From an uncultured Oligoflexia bacterium (lineage in GTDB: Bacteria; Bdellovibrionota; Bacteriovoracia; Bacteriovoracales; Bacteriovoracaceae), in contig CAKZJW010000114.1 of the NCBI GenBank assembly GCA_937120495.1, positions 1-64,000 on the forward strand: a DNA stretch of 64,000 nt. Direction: 5' to 3'. Shown here piece by piece: positions 8,633-18,851 of the stretch (within the stretch, counting starts at the first letter, position 1; each line of letters begins with the position of its first letter). A program made the position numbers and the translations under genes. The notes under the pieces were generated by a model that saw only the letters and a program-made list of their open reading frames with translations, did not search any database and was not told where the DNA came from.

Positions 8633-9892
8633 TTAACCTGGGAACAACCCTCGAAGTTTCATTGCCGCTTCAAGTTTTGCTAGAGCCGCAATCATGGCCG
8701 CTTTTTTCATATCAACCTTATACTTTGTATGTTTGCTCATAACATCATCAAACGCCTCTTTAAGAATTCTATGAAGTTTTTTATTAACCTCATCTTCATC
8801 CCAAAAGAAATTCGCAAGTCCTTGAACCCACTCAAAGTATGAAACAATAACACCACCGGCATTACAAAGAATATCAGGGATAATAAATACACCTTTATCA
8901 CTTAAGTAAGTAATTGCTTCTTTTGTCAGTGGACCATTTGCTCCCTCTGCAATAAGACTCGCTCTTACTGTTTCCATATTTTTTGAAGTTACAACACCAT
9001 CAATCGCTGCTGGAATTAAAATATCAACATCAAGGGCAAGTAATTCATCATTTGAAATTAGCTTTGCTCCAGGAAGGTCTTTTAAAACTTTTCCAGACTT
9101 TACCCAATCAATCGCAGCTGGAACATCAAGACCACTTTCATTATAAATGGCACCTGAAACATCAGAGACAGCTACAATTTTTGCACCTTGTGCACTTAGG
9201 TCTTCAGCTGCTGGAGTACCAACTTTACCAAAACCATGAATCGCAACAGTTGTGTTTGTATCAATCTTTTTTCCCATTCTGTCATAAGCGAAGTTCACAC
9301 AGTAAGCAACTCCACGACCAGTAGCTGCCGCTCTACCTAAAGAACCACCAACAGAAATAGGCTTACCAGTAACAACTCCATGAGCTGCATAACCGTTAAT
9401 TTGAGAATATGTATCCATAAACCAAGCCATTGTCTGAGCATCAGTACCAATGTCTGGAGCTGGAATATCTTTATCTGGACCAACAAATGGACCAATTTCA
9501 GTAGCGTATCTTCTTGTTAAAGCCTGAAGCTCTTGTCTAGATAACTCACTTGGATTAACTCTGATTCCACCTTTTGCTCCACCTAATGGAAGTCCCACGA
9601 GTGCACACTTAAAAGTCATAAGCATTGCAAGTGCTGTAGTTTCAGAAAGATCTACATCTGGATGAAAACGAATCCCACCCTTTCCTGGACCTAGAGTAAT
9701 ATTGTGTTGAACACGAAAGGCCTCAAAAGTTTTAACCGTTCCGTCATCAAGACGAATAGGAACAGAAACTTGAATGGCTCTTTTTGGGTACTTTAATCTT
9801 TCGATAATGTTTGGGTCTGCACCCATTGCCTCAGAAGCTAACTCTAATTGTGCTAAAGCATCTTTATAAAGAGGACTGTGGTATAAAGACAT
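8633..9892 (-). CDS. gdhA: Glutamate dehydrogenase (Glu/Leu/Phe/Val family)
   Basis: 419 residues, typical of NAD-type hexameric enzymes. It converts glutamate to 2-oxoglutarate and ammonia. The substrate domain has GPGKGGIRFHP and LPLGGAKGGIRVNP with the catalytic Lys, then PAPDIGT. The Rossmann half begins at VAIHGFGKVGTPAAE. In a predator growing on prey amino acids this would feed carbon into the TCA cycle; that role is inferred. A TATAAT-like -10 is at 9924-9929 on the minus strand, but no convincing -35 is present. GGAGAG precedes the ATG. The symbol is tentative because gdhA, gudB and rocG cannot be separated from sequence alone. Confidence 0.93.
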   Translation of the reverse strand: MSLYHSPLYKDALAQLELASEAMGADPNIIERLKYPKRAIQVSVPIRLDDGTVKTFEAFRVQHNITLGPGKGGIRFHPDVDLSETTALAMLMTFKCALVGLPLGGAKGGIRVNPSELSRQELQALTRRYATEIGPFVGPDKDIPAPDIGTDAQTMAWFMDTYSQINGYAAHGVVTGKPISVGGSLGRAAATGRGVAYCVNFAYDRMGKKIDTNTTVAIHGFGKVGTPAAEDLSAQGAKIVAVSDVSGAIYNESGLDVPAAIDWVKSGKVLKDLPGAKLISNDELLALDVDILIPAAIDGVVTSKNMETVRASLIAEGANGPLTKEAITYLSDKGVFIIPDILCNAGGVIVSYFEWVQGLANFFWDEDEVNKKLHRILKEAFDDVMSKHTKYKVDMKKAAMIAALAKLEAAMKLRGLFPG

Positions 9893-9961
9893 AAAATCTC
9901 TCCGCTAAAAATAGTTTTTTCTAATTATATTAAATTTCACTAATTTTTAACATGAGAGGAA

Positions 9962-10825
9962 TTAAAATCCCATCCCAAAGTTTACAGATAGAATATTATT
10001 TTCAGAAATACCTGCTGAAGTCACTGAGTCAAAGTCTTCAGAGTATTTTTCATGAGTAAACCTCATAGTCCAATGCTTTGCTAGTTGTTGACGCGCAGCT
10101 ACTAAAAGTCTTGATTCATCAATATAATAGTTGGCCTTAAAGCTAGTTCCAGTTGAACGAAATTTCTTCCCCATATAAACTTCTTGCTTACCATTAACTC
10201 CAAGCCAAGCCCTTACGTTTATATAATCACTTTTTAACTTAACCATAACCATCCCCATTTCAAGGCGTGGTTGAATATCAATTTTAAATTTCTTCTTACC
10301 AACTTTAATCGTCTCAGTAGCCTTTATAACTTTTTGTCCTCGAGATTTTTTTGCTTTTACAAGATACTCAGAGCTAAGTTCAGTATTATCGATAGAATCA
10401 AATTCATCCTCTGCTGTCCATGAGTTAACCCATCCCTGTAGAGTTTCTGAGTTTGATCTTTCTACATCTTTTTGAATAAAACGAAGATAGTTTCGGTTAA
10501 AGAATTTTTCTTTTTCTGCTCTTGTTGGAAGGTGAATAAATCCCGCATCCTCAAGACCGTAGTCCTTTGCGTATTGCTCTTGAACTAACCAAGTTTCTAG
10601 TTTTTTACGTGATTTTTTAAAACGTGCTTCATGCTTTTGGTTAAAGTCATCATAGAAGCTTCTCTCTATAACCATTGGAACAACGATCATATCATCATCT
10701 GGAACAAAGTTTGCTGGCGCACGCTTAATACCTGCAGCAAAAACAGATGAACTACAGATGCACAAAACAGTGACTAAAGTTTGTACATGCTTAAAAATTT
10801 TACAATCATGAGTTCTCTTACTCAT
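9962..10825 (-). CDS. Exported protein of unknown function, possible beta-barrel C-terminus
   Basis: 287 residues. An N-terminal hydrophobic segment (about 16-31, ending SSVFAAG) is a signal peptide. The middle (about 45-140) is charged and helical. The last 110 residues alternate in strands (FKIDIQPRLEMGMVMVKL, YINVRAWLGVNG) and end ILSVNFGMGF with a terminal Phe, which suggests a small outer-membrane barrel or beta-sheet domain. No family recognised. It is a single gene between gdh and groEL. Confidence 0.6.
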   Translation of the reverse strand: MSKRTHDCKIFKHVQTLVTVLCICSSSVFAAGIKRAPANFVPDDDMIVVPMVIERSFYDDFNQKHEARFKKSRKKLETWLVQEQYAKDYGLEDAGFIHLPTRAEKEKFFNRNYLRFIQKDVERSNSETLQGWVNSWTAEDEFDSIDNTELSSEYLVKAKKSRGQKVIKATETIKVGKKKFKIDIQPRLEMGMVMVKLKSDYINVRAWLGVNGKQEVYMGKKFRSTGTSFKANYYIDESRLLVAARQQLAKHWTMRFTHEKYSEDFDSVTSAGISENNILSVNFGMGF

Positions 10826-10935
10826 ACCTAACCCCTTGAAATCATGGCTCTCTAGACCAGATTTAATCTCTCTCTACCCTATATAAAGCAAGGTCTGTGC
10901 CAATAATTGAGAGCAGATAAAGGAGGGTCATTTTC

Positions 10936-10965
10936 AAAAAAAAGGGACTCTAAAAAAAGAGTCCC
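10936..10965 (-). terminator. Rho-independent terminator of groES-groEL
   Basis: On the minus strand: GGGACTC (10959-10965 complement), a T/A-rich loop, GAGTCCC (10944-10950 complement), then eight T. It lies about 30 bases after the groEL stop. Confidence 0.88.
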
Positions 10966-10996
10966 AAGATAAGCTATTTAGAATTTTTGTTTCTTA

Positions 10997-12658
<1,662 letters not shown>

Positions 12659-12666
12659 CTATTAGA

Positions 12667-12954
12667 TTAGTTTAAGATTCCTAAGATGCTACTTTCTTTC
12701 ATGATTAGGTATTCATTCCCCTCATGCTTAACATCAGAGTGTCCGTATTTTTCGAAAAGTATTTTATCACCAATTTTCACTTCAAGTGCTGTTGTTGAAC
12801 CGTCAGTATTTCTATATCCAGACCCAACTGCAACGATCTCACCTTGAGCTGGTTTTTCCTTTGAGTTATCAGGAATGATAATTCCACCAGCAGTTTTGTT
12901 CTCTTCTTCAAGTCTTTTAACTAACACTCTGTCGTGTAGTGGTTTAACGCCCAT
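12667..12954 (-). CDS. groES: Co-chaperonin GroES
   Basis: 95 residues, the family's usual length. GroES caps the GroEL ring. [12 protein letters not shown] at the N-terminus and the mobile loop [13 protein letters not shown] (residues about 19-31) are typical. A longer reading frame begins at 12978, but AAGGAG lies just before the ATG at 12954, and that start gives the standard protein length, so it is chosen. First gene of the groES-groEL operon. Confidence 0.96.
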   Translation of the reverse strand: MGVKPLHDRVLVKRLEEENKTAGGIIIPDNSKEKPAQGEIVAVGSGYRNTDGSTTALEVKIGDKILFEKYGHSDVKHEGNEYLIMKESSILGILN

Positions 12955-13014
12955 TATAAGCTCCTTAGTTTGATGCATAGTGCATAAGTTTTATCAATTA
13001 TTAATATCAACAAC

Positions 13015-13042
13015 AATGTAATACCTAAATCACCAACGTCAA
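13015..13042 (-). promoter_or_regulatory. Candidate promoter for groES-groEL
   Basis: On the minus strand: TTGACG (complement of 13037-13042), a 16-base spacer, then TACATT (complement of 13015-13020). This is a housekeeping-type match of 5/6 and 4/6. No clear heat-shock sigma sequence (CTTGAA...CCCCAT) and no CIRCE repeat were found in the 216 bases between groES and the next gene. Confidence 0.4.
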
Positions 13043-13170
13043 GACTAAGTAGGGAAAAAAACTTCAATAACCGACTAAAAGTTATTTTGTCAGGTTAATT
13101 TTTCCCACTTTTTTTTAGGTTTTTTTCTTATTTTCCTAAATTTAATGCACCTCATACCGATCAATATTTC

Positions 13171-13716
13171 ATGATAAATAAACTAATTTTTTCGACAATT
13201 ATGTTTTCTGCTCTCCTGCAAGTGGGCTGTGGAAAAAAAGTTACTAACCGAGAGACTGATGAAAACACTGATGATCGCAGAAATGTAATTTCTGAGTTCT
13301 ATAAACTAAAATCATCATTGACCACAAGCGGCACCTCCATTGCTGACTTCAACGAGTCTGAGGCTGATCATGAGGTTCGAATTCCGGCAAGCATAAACGT
13401 TGAAGAAGGAAATGCTGGTAACAAGACAGCTGTTATATATTTTAATGCTAAGTCTGAGACCAACTTCTCTTTTTATTGCCGATATACAGGAGGAGCTCCA
13501 GTTGAATCTCCAATTATTGACCAAGATATAGAAAAAGGTTTAGCTTACAACTTTGATGGGTGTTTTACTCAGGTAAATGATCAGTCACCAATCAACTACT
13601 ACCCTGGATATGAGCTAACTCATTACAAAGACAATAAAGTAATACTTGAGCTTTTAAGTGCAGACCCGCGATTTAATGCTAAAGCAAATGCTGAATTTGA
13701 AGTAATCTGGCATTAA
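13171..13716 (+). CDS. Lipoprotein of unknown function
   Basis: 181 residues. The signal is lipoprotein-type: a hydrophobic run ending LQVGC with Cys20, then a charged linker (VTNRETDENTDDRR). The mature domain (about 60-181) is beta-rich with two Cys (FYCRYTG and DGCF) that could form a disulfide. No family recognised. It stands alone, divergent from groES, and has no clear ribosome site before the ATG, so the exact start is less certain. Confidence 0.65.
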   Translation: MINKLIFSTIMFSALLQVGCGKKVTNRETDENTDDRRNVISEFYKLKSSLTTSGTSIADFNESEADHEVRIPASINVEEGNAGNKTAVIYFNAKSETNFSFYCRYTGGAPVESPIIDQDIEKGLAYNFDGCFTQVNDQSPINYYPGYELTHYKDNKVILELLSADPRFNAKANAEFEVIWH

Positions 13717-13789
13717 TTTCACTCTATAAAACAAAAACACTTCTTTGGTAAAATGAAATATACAAAATATTTCAATACAAGGAAGTTTC

Positions 13790-14683
13790 ATGAAATTTTA
13801 TCTATCCGTTTTTATTCTCGGGCTATCTTTATTATTTAAATTTAGTCATGAAGCCAATGCGAGCACTAAATTCAAAATGCAAAGATGTTCACTTAAAAAA
13901 AGTGAGAGCTTAACGATTGGCTGCTCAAGGCAATGTAATAAATTTGAGAAATGGGCCCTAAAGAGATATGCAAGAAAACTTGGATATAAAATAAATATCA
14001 TCAATATGTACGCTCATAACTCCACTCCTGATCTTTCTGCTGTAGATGGAATTCTAATTCCTGGAGGAGTAGATATTGATCCCAAATATTATATCAATGA
14101 AGTACCAAAAGACTTACAAGAGAAAATCAAAAGTCTTGATCATTTAGTTGGATACAGTGAAGATGGAAAAGTAAGAGATCCGTTTGAATATAATCTGTTG
14201 AAAGAGTACTTCAGTGCAAATGATAAGAAGACCAAGCAAACTCCCATTTTAGGAATCTGTCGTGGGATGCAAATGCTTACAGTTTCTCAAGGTATCCCTC
14301 TTTATATTGATATAAAAACTGAACTTGGCTTTAGCAATAGACGTTACACGCTAGATAAAGTTAGAATCAATAAGAATGAATCTCTAATTAGAACGCTTCA
14401 AAGAAGGAAGAGTTTTAGAGCAGTTGAAAATCATCATCAAGGGTTGCGCCTAGACTACTATCTGCAAAATAAAAAGAAGTGGCCACAACTTGAAGTAACG
14501 GCAACATCTAATAGGAATAGAATTGCCGAGGTCTTAGAATTTAAAAATAGACCCGTACTTGGTGTTCAATTTCACCCTGAGTACTCGCTGTTTGGTAGAA
14601 CAAGAAGAACAACATTTTCATGGTTATTAAATAGAGCATGTCATTCAAAAAAAATAACAAAAGTTTCAAAAGGTAATTTATAA
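13790..14683 (+). CDS. Exported class I glutamine amidotransferase / C26 gamma-glutamyl hydrolase-like protein
   Basis: 297 residues. The core is a peptidase C26 (PuuD-like) domain. LIPGGVDIDP forms the oxyanion region (about 89-98), the nucleophile Cys157 is in LGICRGMQ, and His262 and Glu264 are in VQFHPEYS, so the catalytic triad is complete. Family members cut gamma-glutamyl bonds. Unlike the cytoplasmic enzymes, it starts with a signal peptide (hydrophobic residues 4-17, cleavage near NAS-T26), so it should act in the periplasm or outside the cell. The ribosome site AAGGAAG precedes the ATG. Its stop overlaps the start of the metallopeptidase gene (TAATG). Confidence 0.85.
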   Translation: MKFYLSVFILGLSLLFKFSHEANASTKFKMQRCSLKKSESLTIGCSRQCNKFEKWALKRYARKLGYKINIINMYAHNSTPDLSAVDGILIPGGVDIDPKYYINEVPKDLQEKIKSLDHLVGYSEDGKVRDPFEYNLLKEYFSANDKKTKQTPILGICRGMQMLTVSQGIPLYIDIKTELGFSNRRYTLDKVRINKNESLIRTLQRRKSFRAVENHHQGLRLDYYLQNKKKWPQLEVTATSNRNRIAEVLEFKNRPVLGVQFHPEYSLFGRTRRTTFSWLLNRACHSKKITKVSKGNL

Positions 14684-16041
14684 TGAAAAGTTTAGTTGGA
14701 ATTATATTATTAAGTTTTATGTCGTTAAGTATTGCCGGAATTGAACAAGCACCTCCTCCGTTTCAAGTTAAAAATGGACGAGCGATTTTTGTTGATTATA
14801 CAAATGCAGTTTATGACCTAACTTATGACAAATCTAAAAAAAGAGCGTGGGCCAATGTAACGATTCACTTTATCGCTGAAAACTCGGGCTTCCCTATCTT
14901 TGATTCATTAAATGAACCAACAGAAGTTATGCTTGATGGAGTGCCTGCAACACATGGATACACTCCTGTCCCAGGAGAGGTTTCGTTTGTAAGATATATT
15001 GCCAAAGAAGTAGTTCCTGGTTTTCATACAATGACGATCAGACTCCCAATTACAGAGATGGTTAAATATAAAAGAAAAGGTGTATCAAGTGCATTTTTAA
15101 TAAAAGATTTATCGGATCGAATGTTTTTAGAAAGATATGTCGTCGCAAACTATGAATACGATCAAGTGCAGATGACTTTTAACGTAAACATCATTGGAAC
15201 AAATAGAATTCACAATGTTTTTGCCAATGGTAAAGTGACAGAGCTTGCCAAAAATCGAATTAAAATTGTTTATCCAAAATATTTTACTGCTTCAAGTTTA
15301 TTTTTTCACTTAGTCCCTATTACAAAGTTTTGGAGACTGAGGTTTAAATATAGATCAATTAGTGGTGCAAAAATTCCAGTTACAATCTACTCTATCTCTC
15401 GATGGGTAAATAGAAGATATTCAAAAAAGACAGTTCGAGTTTTAAGAGAACTAGAAAATGATTATGGGCCTTGGCCACATCCACAAGTTTTAGTTTATGC
15501 AAATTCCCTAAAGGGTGGAATGGAATACGCTGGAGCAACGGCAACGTCATATGGCGCTCTAGATCACGAACTGCAACATAGTTATTTTGCAAAAGGAATT
15601 CACCCAGCAAATGGAAATTCTGGATGGATGGATGAAGGAATCGCCTCTTGGAGAGATAAAGGACACTTCACACATTCAAAGCCAGACTACTTCAGCTGGA
15701 ACCTTGCAAATCATAATATCTATACAAGAAAAACTGATAGTAACTCATATGTAAAAGGAAGATCATTCTTTGCTTATATTGATCATAAGATAAAAGAACT
15801 TGGGAAGCCTGGTTTTCAACATTTTCTTCGAGGATATTTTGAAAAAAGAAAATTTACAACCGTTACAACAAATGACTTAAAGTCAGACTTAGAAGAATAT
15901 ACAGGTCTTGATTTAACAGAAGACTTTAATCAGTACATTTTTGGTGGTGGTTTAAAAAATAGCAGATCTCCTGCTGTTGAGCCTCTTGAGAATCCATATC
16001 ACCCAAGTTATACAGACGAAGAATTAGAATCGATTATCTAA
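14683..16041 (+). CDS. Secreted M1-family-like zinc metallopeptidase
   Basis: 452 residues with a signal peptide (residues 1-18, ...LSIAG). The zinc site is HELQH at 295-299 with the third ligand Glu318 after exactly 18 residues, as in gluzincin M1 aminopeptidases. GGMEYAGA (278-285) corresponds to the GAMEN exopeptidase motif. The N-terminal half (about 30-215) is the beta-rich saddle domain seen in M1 proteins. It is translated with the upstream C26-like enzyme (TAATG overlap), so the pair probably digests peptides outside the cytoplasm. In a predator these could act on prey peptides; that is inferred. Confidence 0.85.
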   Translation: MKSLVGIILLSFMSLSIAGIEQAPPPFQVKNGRAIFVDYTNAVYDLTYDKSKKRAWANVTIHFIAENSGFPIFDSLNEPTEVMLDGVPATHGYTPVPGEVSFVRYIAKEVVPGFHTMTIRLPITEMVKYKRKGVSSAFLIKDLSDRMFLERYVVANYEYDQVQMTFNVNIIGTNRIHNVFANGKVTELAKNRIKIVYPKYFTASSLFFHLVPITKFWRLRFKYRSISGAKIPVTIYSISRWVNRRYSKKTVRVLRELENDYGPWPHPQVLVYANSLKGGMEYAGATATSYGALDHELQHSYFAKGIHPANGNSGWMDEGIASWRDKGHFTHSKPDYFSWNLANHNIYTRKTDSNSYVKGRSFFAYIDHKIKELGKPGFQHFLRGYFEKRKFTTVTTNDLKSDLEEYTGLDLTEDFNQYIFGGGLKNSRSPAVEPLENPYHPSYTDEELESII

Positions 16042-16050
16042 TAGATATCT

Positions 16051-16075
16051 AAGGGGCTTATCGGGCCCCTTTTTT
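16051..16075 (+). terminator. Rho-independent terminator after the M1-like gene
   Basis: AAGGGGC (16051-16057), a 7-base loop, GCCCCTT (16065-16071), then a T run to 16075. It lies between two convergent genes; the T run supports the plus-strand direction. Confidence 0.85.
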
Positions 16076-16949
16076 AGTTCCATATAAAGAACATCCCACA
16101 AAAGAAAAATAAGAATGCCACAATCAAGTAAACACTAGGTTTCTTCTTCTCCCAGATACATTCAAAAGTTGAAGAGAAGATTACAGAAGTAATTGAAATT
16201 GATGAAACGAGTGCAAGATTATCTGTAATTTGAATTGCCTTTAAGTACAATCCAAGAGAAAGATACGTCCCAAAGAACGCTCCTAAAAAAAGAAAGCCCC
16301 TTCCACGAATATCTAAACTTTTAAAGTTCTTGCGAAAATCAAAAGGGGAGAATTTTTTAATTATTATATATACTAGCAATGCCCCAAGACATCTGTGAAA
16401 ATTTCCCTCAAGCGGAGTAATACTTGAGTTTAAATCAAACGAATATCTTGTTAGTAGGACTCCGCATGCATCAAAGAACATACCTAAAAAAGCAAATAGA
16501 ATTCCATCTAATTTCCAATGGCCATGCTTTTTCAAACTCTCTAAAGAAAAAACTAGAAGGCATGCAACAAAAAACAAAATCCCCCAAAGTTTTTGCAACT
16601 CAATAACCTGAGAAAATAGTATATAAGAAATAATCCCAACGATAATTGGATGGAATCCAAAAATAACCATTGTTCTGCCTGGCCCAATTTCACCAAAGGC
16701 CCTTAGTAAAAAGATATCACCAACTCCTAGACCAATTGCTCCGGAAAGAATAAAGAAACTAAATCCTATGAAAGAGATTTCATGAAATCCTGTCGTAAGA
16801 AGTATAGTAAGAAGGAAGCCAACTCCTGCAATTAGAGCTTTTGCGGCATTCATCCATGTCGATGAAAATTTGCGCGTAAAGTGCGTAAAAAACTGTGAGC
16901 CAAAGGCAAAACTCAAATTGGCACAAAGTGCTAAAACATATGCATTCAT
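16074..16949 (-). CDS. EamA/DMT-superfamily transporter
   Basis: 291 residues with about ten hydrophobic helices, arranged as two EamA repeats of five. Typical elements are the first helix AYVLALCANLSFAFGSQFF, GAIGLGVGDIFLLRAF before helix 4, and GAFFGTYLSLGLYLKAI in the second repeat. Such proteins export or import metabolites, but the substrate cannot be told from sequence. It is divergent from oxyR, with 59 bases between the start codons. Confidence 0.88.
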   Translation of the reverse strand: MNAYVLALCANLSFAFGSQFFTHFTRKFSSTWMNAAKALIAGVGFLLTILLTTGFHEISFIGFSFFILSGAIGLGVGDIFLLRAFGEIGPGRTMVIFGFHPIIVGIISYILFSQVIELQKLWGILFFVACLLVFSLESLKKHGHWKLDGILFAFLGMFFDACGVLLTRYSFDLNSSITPLEGNFHRCLGALLVYIIIKKFSPFDFRKNFKSLDIRGRGFLFLGAFFGTYLSLGLYLKAIQITDNLALVSSISITSVIFSSTFECIWEKKKPSVYLIVAFLFFFCGMFFIWN

Positions 16950-17008
16950 CCCTCCAGCTTAACTCATTTCATATTTTACATCCAGATTTGTTTTGCTATT
17001 ATCAGCCC

Positions 17009-17953
17009 ATGACTTTAACTCAATTAGAATATGTTCTCGCTGTTAATAAACATCAACACTTTGGTAGAGCTGCTGAGTCTTGCTTCGTCACTCAACCAAC
17101 TCTTAGTATGCAGCTACAAAAACTTGAAGATGAACTTGAAGTAACAATCTTTGATCGATCAAAGTCACCCATAAAACCAACTCTTGAAGGCCTTACAATA
17201 ATTGAACAGGCTAAAAAAATCATTTTTGAGCAAAAGAAACTTTTTAGTATTGTTGATGAAAATAAAGGTGAAATAACTGGAGATTTTAGATTAAGTGTAA
17301 TTCCAACTCTTTCTCCATTTATAATCCCTCTTTTCATTCAGAGTTTTATTGAAAACTATCCCAAAGTAAATTTAATGATCAAAGAAAATAAGACTGAAGA
17401 AATTATTGAACTTTTAAAAAATGATGAAATCGACGCTGGAATTCTTGTTACTCCTCTACACGAGAAAACGATAATAGAGAAAACTCTTTACTACGAGCCA
17501 TTCCATCTATTTGTTTCAAACAAACATCCTTTGGCAAAGAAAACAAAGGTAAAAGAAGAACACCTTGATATTAATGAAATTTGGTTACTCAATAAAGGCA
17601 ACTGTTTCAGGGACCAGGTTTTAAATATTTGCCAACAGCGAAATAAAACAGAAACAACGAATCCAATCAATTTTGAGTCCGGTAATTTTGAAACACTAAA
17701 AAATATGGTTCTTGCCAGTAACGGTTACACCCTTCTTCCAGACATGGCCGCAAAGCAATTACCTCCAGCTCACAAGAAATTACTTAGACCTTTTCAACGC
17801 CCAATCCCGACTAGAGAAGTCGCACTTGTTCATAGTAAGCATAACGTCAAAATGAAAATTATGAACGCTATAGAGGAAGAAATCTTAGGATCAGTTCCTG
17901 ATGAGCTAAGAGATTTTAATCAAAAGAATCAAGAAATCATTGAAATTAACTAG
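17009..17953 (+). CDS. oxyR: OxyR-type hydrogen-peroxide-sensing LysR regulator
   Basis: 314 residues. The N-terminal helix-turn-helix (1-60) is LysR-type (HFGRAAESCFVTQPTLSMQL). The effector domain has Cys199 and Cys208 in NCFRDQVLNIC, the same numbering and 8-residue spacing as the redox pair of E. coli OxyR, so oxidation to a disulfide is the expected switch. The frame is open further upstream to 16895, but that would overlap the EamA start, and MTLTQLEYVLAV is the normal LysR N-terminus. Its likely target, ahpC, is next, with an OxyR operator between them. Confidence 0.95.
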   Translation: MTLTQLEYVLAVNKHQHFGRAAESCFVTQPTLSMQLQKLEDELEVTIFDRSKSPIKPTLEGLTIIEQAKKIIFEQKKLFSIVDENKGEITGDFRLSVIPTLSPFIIPLFIQSFIENYPKVNLMIKENKTEEIIELLKNDEIDAGILVTPLHEKTIIEKTLYYEPFHLFVSNKHPLAKKTKVKEEHLDINEIWLLNKGNCFRDQVLNICQQRNKTETTNPINFESGNFETLKNMVLASNGYTLLPDMAAKQLPPAHKKLLRPFQRPIPTREVALVHSKHNVKMKIMNAIEEEILGSVPDELRDFNQKNQEIIEIN

Positions 17954-17973
17954 TTAGCTGCTCTTCTTTCTCA

Positions 17974-18010
17974 ATAGATAATATCTATCACGAATATAGA
18001 ATTTTTCGAT
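17974..18010 (+). promoter_or_regulatory. OxyR operator upstream of ahpC
   Basis: The site matches the four-block OxyR pattern ATAG-N7-CTAT-N7-ATAG-N7-CTAT in exact spacing. ATAG is at 17974-17977, CTAT at 17985-17988, ATAG at 17996-17999 and CGAT at 18007-18010. Only the last block has one mismatch. The first half also has the consensus T and A inside its spacer. A -10-like GATAAT follows at 18034-18039, so the site would sit at the -35 region, as at OxyR-activated promoters. Confidence 0.88.
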
Positions 18011-18033
18011 TGTATTTATCCTTTACTTTTAAC

Positions 18034-18039
18034 GATAAT
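18034..18039 (+). promoter_or_regulatory. -10 element of the ahpC promoter
   Basis: GATAAT, 5 of 6 to consensus, 45 bases before the ahpC ATG. The -35 position (TGTATT) is poor and lies just after the OxyR site, consistent with a promoter that needs the activator. Confidence 0.5.
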
Positions 18040-18078
18040 GACAAAGCTAAAAATAGTTAACCAACCAAGGAGATTTAT

Positions 18079-18669
18079 ATGTCTACACTAGTTACTAAAC
18101 CAGCTCCAGATTTCAAAGCTACTGCAGTTATGGAAAATGGAGAATTTAAAGATGTAAGCCTTTCAGATTATAAAGGTCAATACGTTTTACTTTATTTTTA
18201 CCCTCTAGATTTTACTTTTGTTTGTCCTTCAGAGATTCTTGCATTCAATGCAAAAGTTGCTGACTTCAAAGAAAGAGGAGTTCAATTATTAGGTGTTTCT
18301 ATCGATTCACATTTCTCTCACTTTGCATGGAGAAATACTCCTGTTGAAAAAGGTGGAATTGGAACAATTGATTACCCACTAGTTGCTGATGTAACTAAAA
18401 ATATTGCTCGTGACTACGGTGTTCTTTTTAATGAATCTGTAGCTCTTAGAGGTCTTTTCCTTATCGACAAGGAAGGAACTGTTAAGCATTCAACAATCAA
18501 TGACCTTCCACTTGGTAGAAACGTTGATGAAGCACTTAGAGTTATCGATGCTCTTCAGTATACAGAAGCAAACGGTGAAGTTTGTCCTGCTAACTGGAAA
18601 AAAGGTGACAAAGCAATGAAGCCAACTGCTGATGGCGTTGCTGAGTACCTAGCAAGCACACACGGATAA
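18079..18669 (+). CDS. ahpC: 2-Cys peroxiredoxin (AhpC/Tsa)
   Basis: 196 residues. It reduces hydrogen peroxide and organic peroxides. The peroxidatic Cys49 is in FTFVCPSE, and the resolving Cys169 is in GEVCPANW, the typical 2-Cys layout. The length and C-terminal tail fit the Prx1/AhpC group. No ahpF neighbour is present; the thioredoxin encoded at 22590 is a possible reductant (inference). AAGGAG precedes the ATG. An OxyR gene and OxyR operator lie directly upstream, and a terminator follows. Confidence 0.96.
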   Translation: MSTLVTKPAPDFKATAVMENGEFKDVSLSDYKGQYVLLYFYPLDFTFVCPSEILAFNAKVADFKERGVQLLGVSIDSHFSHFAWRNTPVEKGGIGTIDYPLVADVTKNIARDYGVLFNESVALRGLFLIDKEGTVKHSTINDLPLGRNVDEALRVIDALQYTEANGEVCPANWKKGDKAMKPTADGVAEYLASTHG

Positions 18670-18697
18670 TCTGCCTACAAAAATTATCAAAATAACT

Positions 18698-18724
18698 AGC
18701 CTCGCACTATGCGGGGCTTTTTTT
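18698..18724 (+). terminator. Rho-independent terminator after ahpC
   Basis: AGCCTCGC (18698-18705), loop ACTAT, GCGGGGCT (18711-18718; one T-G pair), then seven T. Confidence 0.88.
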
Positions 18725-18851
18725 ATTACTCACTTTGAGCCTTGCCCTAAATTGTCTAAACTTTGTACATGTAAAGAATTCATATACTTGCATTTCTTAC
18801 TGAAATAAATCTCAAAATAAAGTACTTTAAAAGAAAAAAACAAGGCCCCTT

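Noticed and set aside
8983..9324. 113-codon plus-strand frame inside gdh
   Set aside because: It runs antisense through a well-conserved enzyme gene, has biased Gln/His/Leu composition typical of a shadow frame, and no ribosome site.
12955..13170. Search for a CIRCE repeat or heat-shock sigma promoter before groES
   Set aside because: No TTAGCACTC-N9-GAGTGCTAA repeat and no good CTTGAA...CCCCAT pair were found. Only a housekeeping-type promoter candidate is reported.
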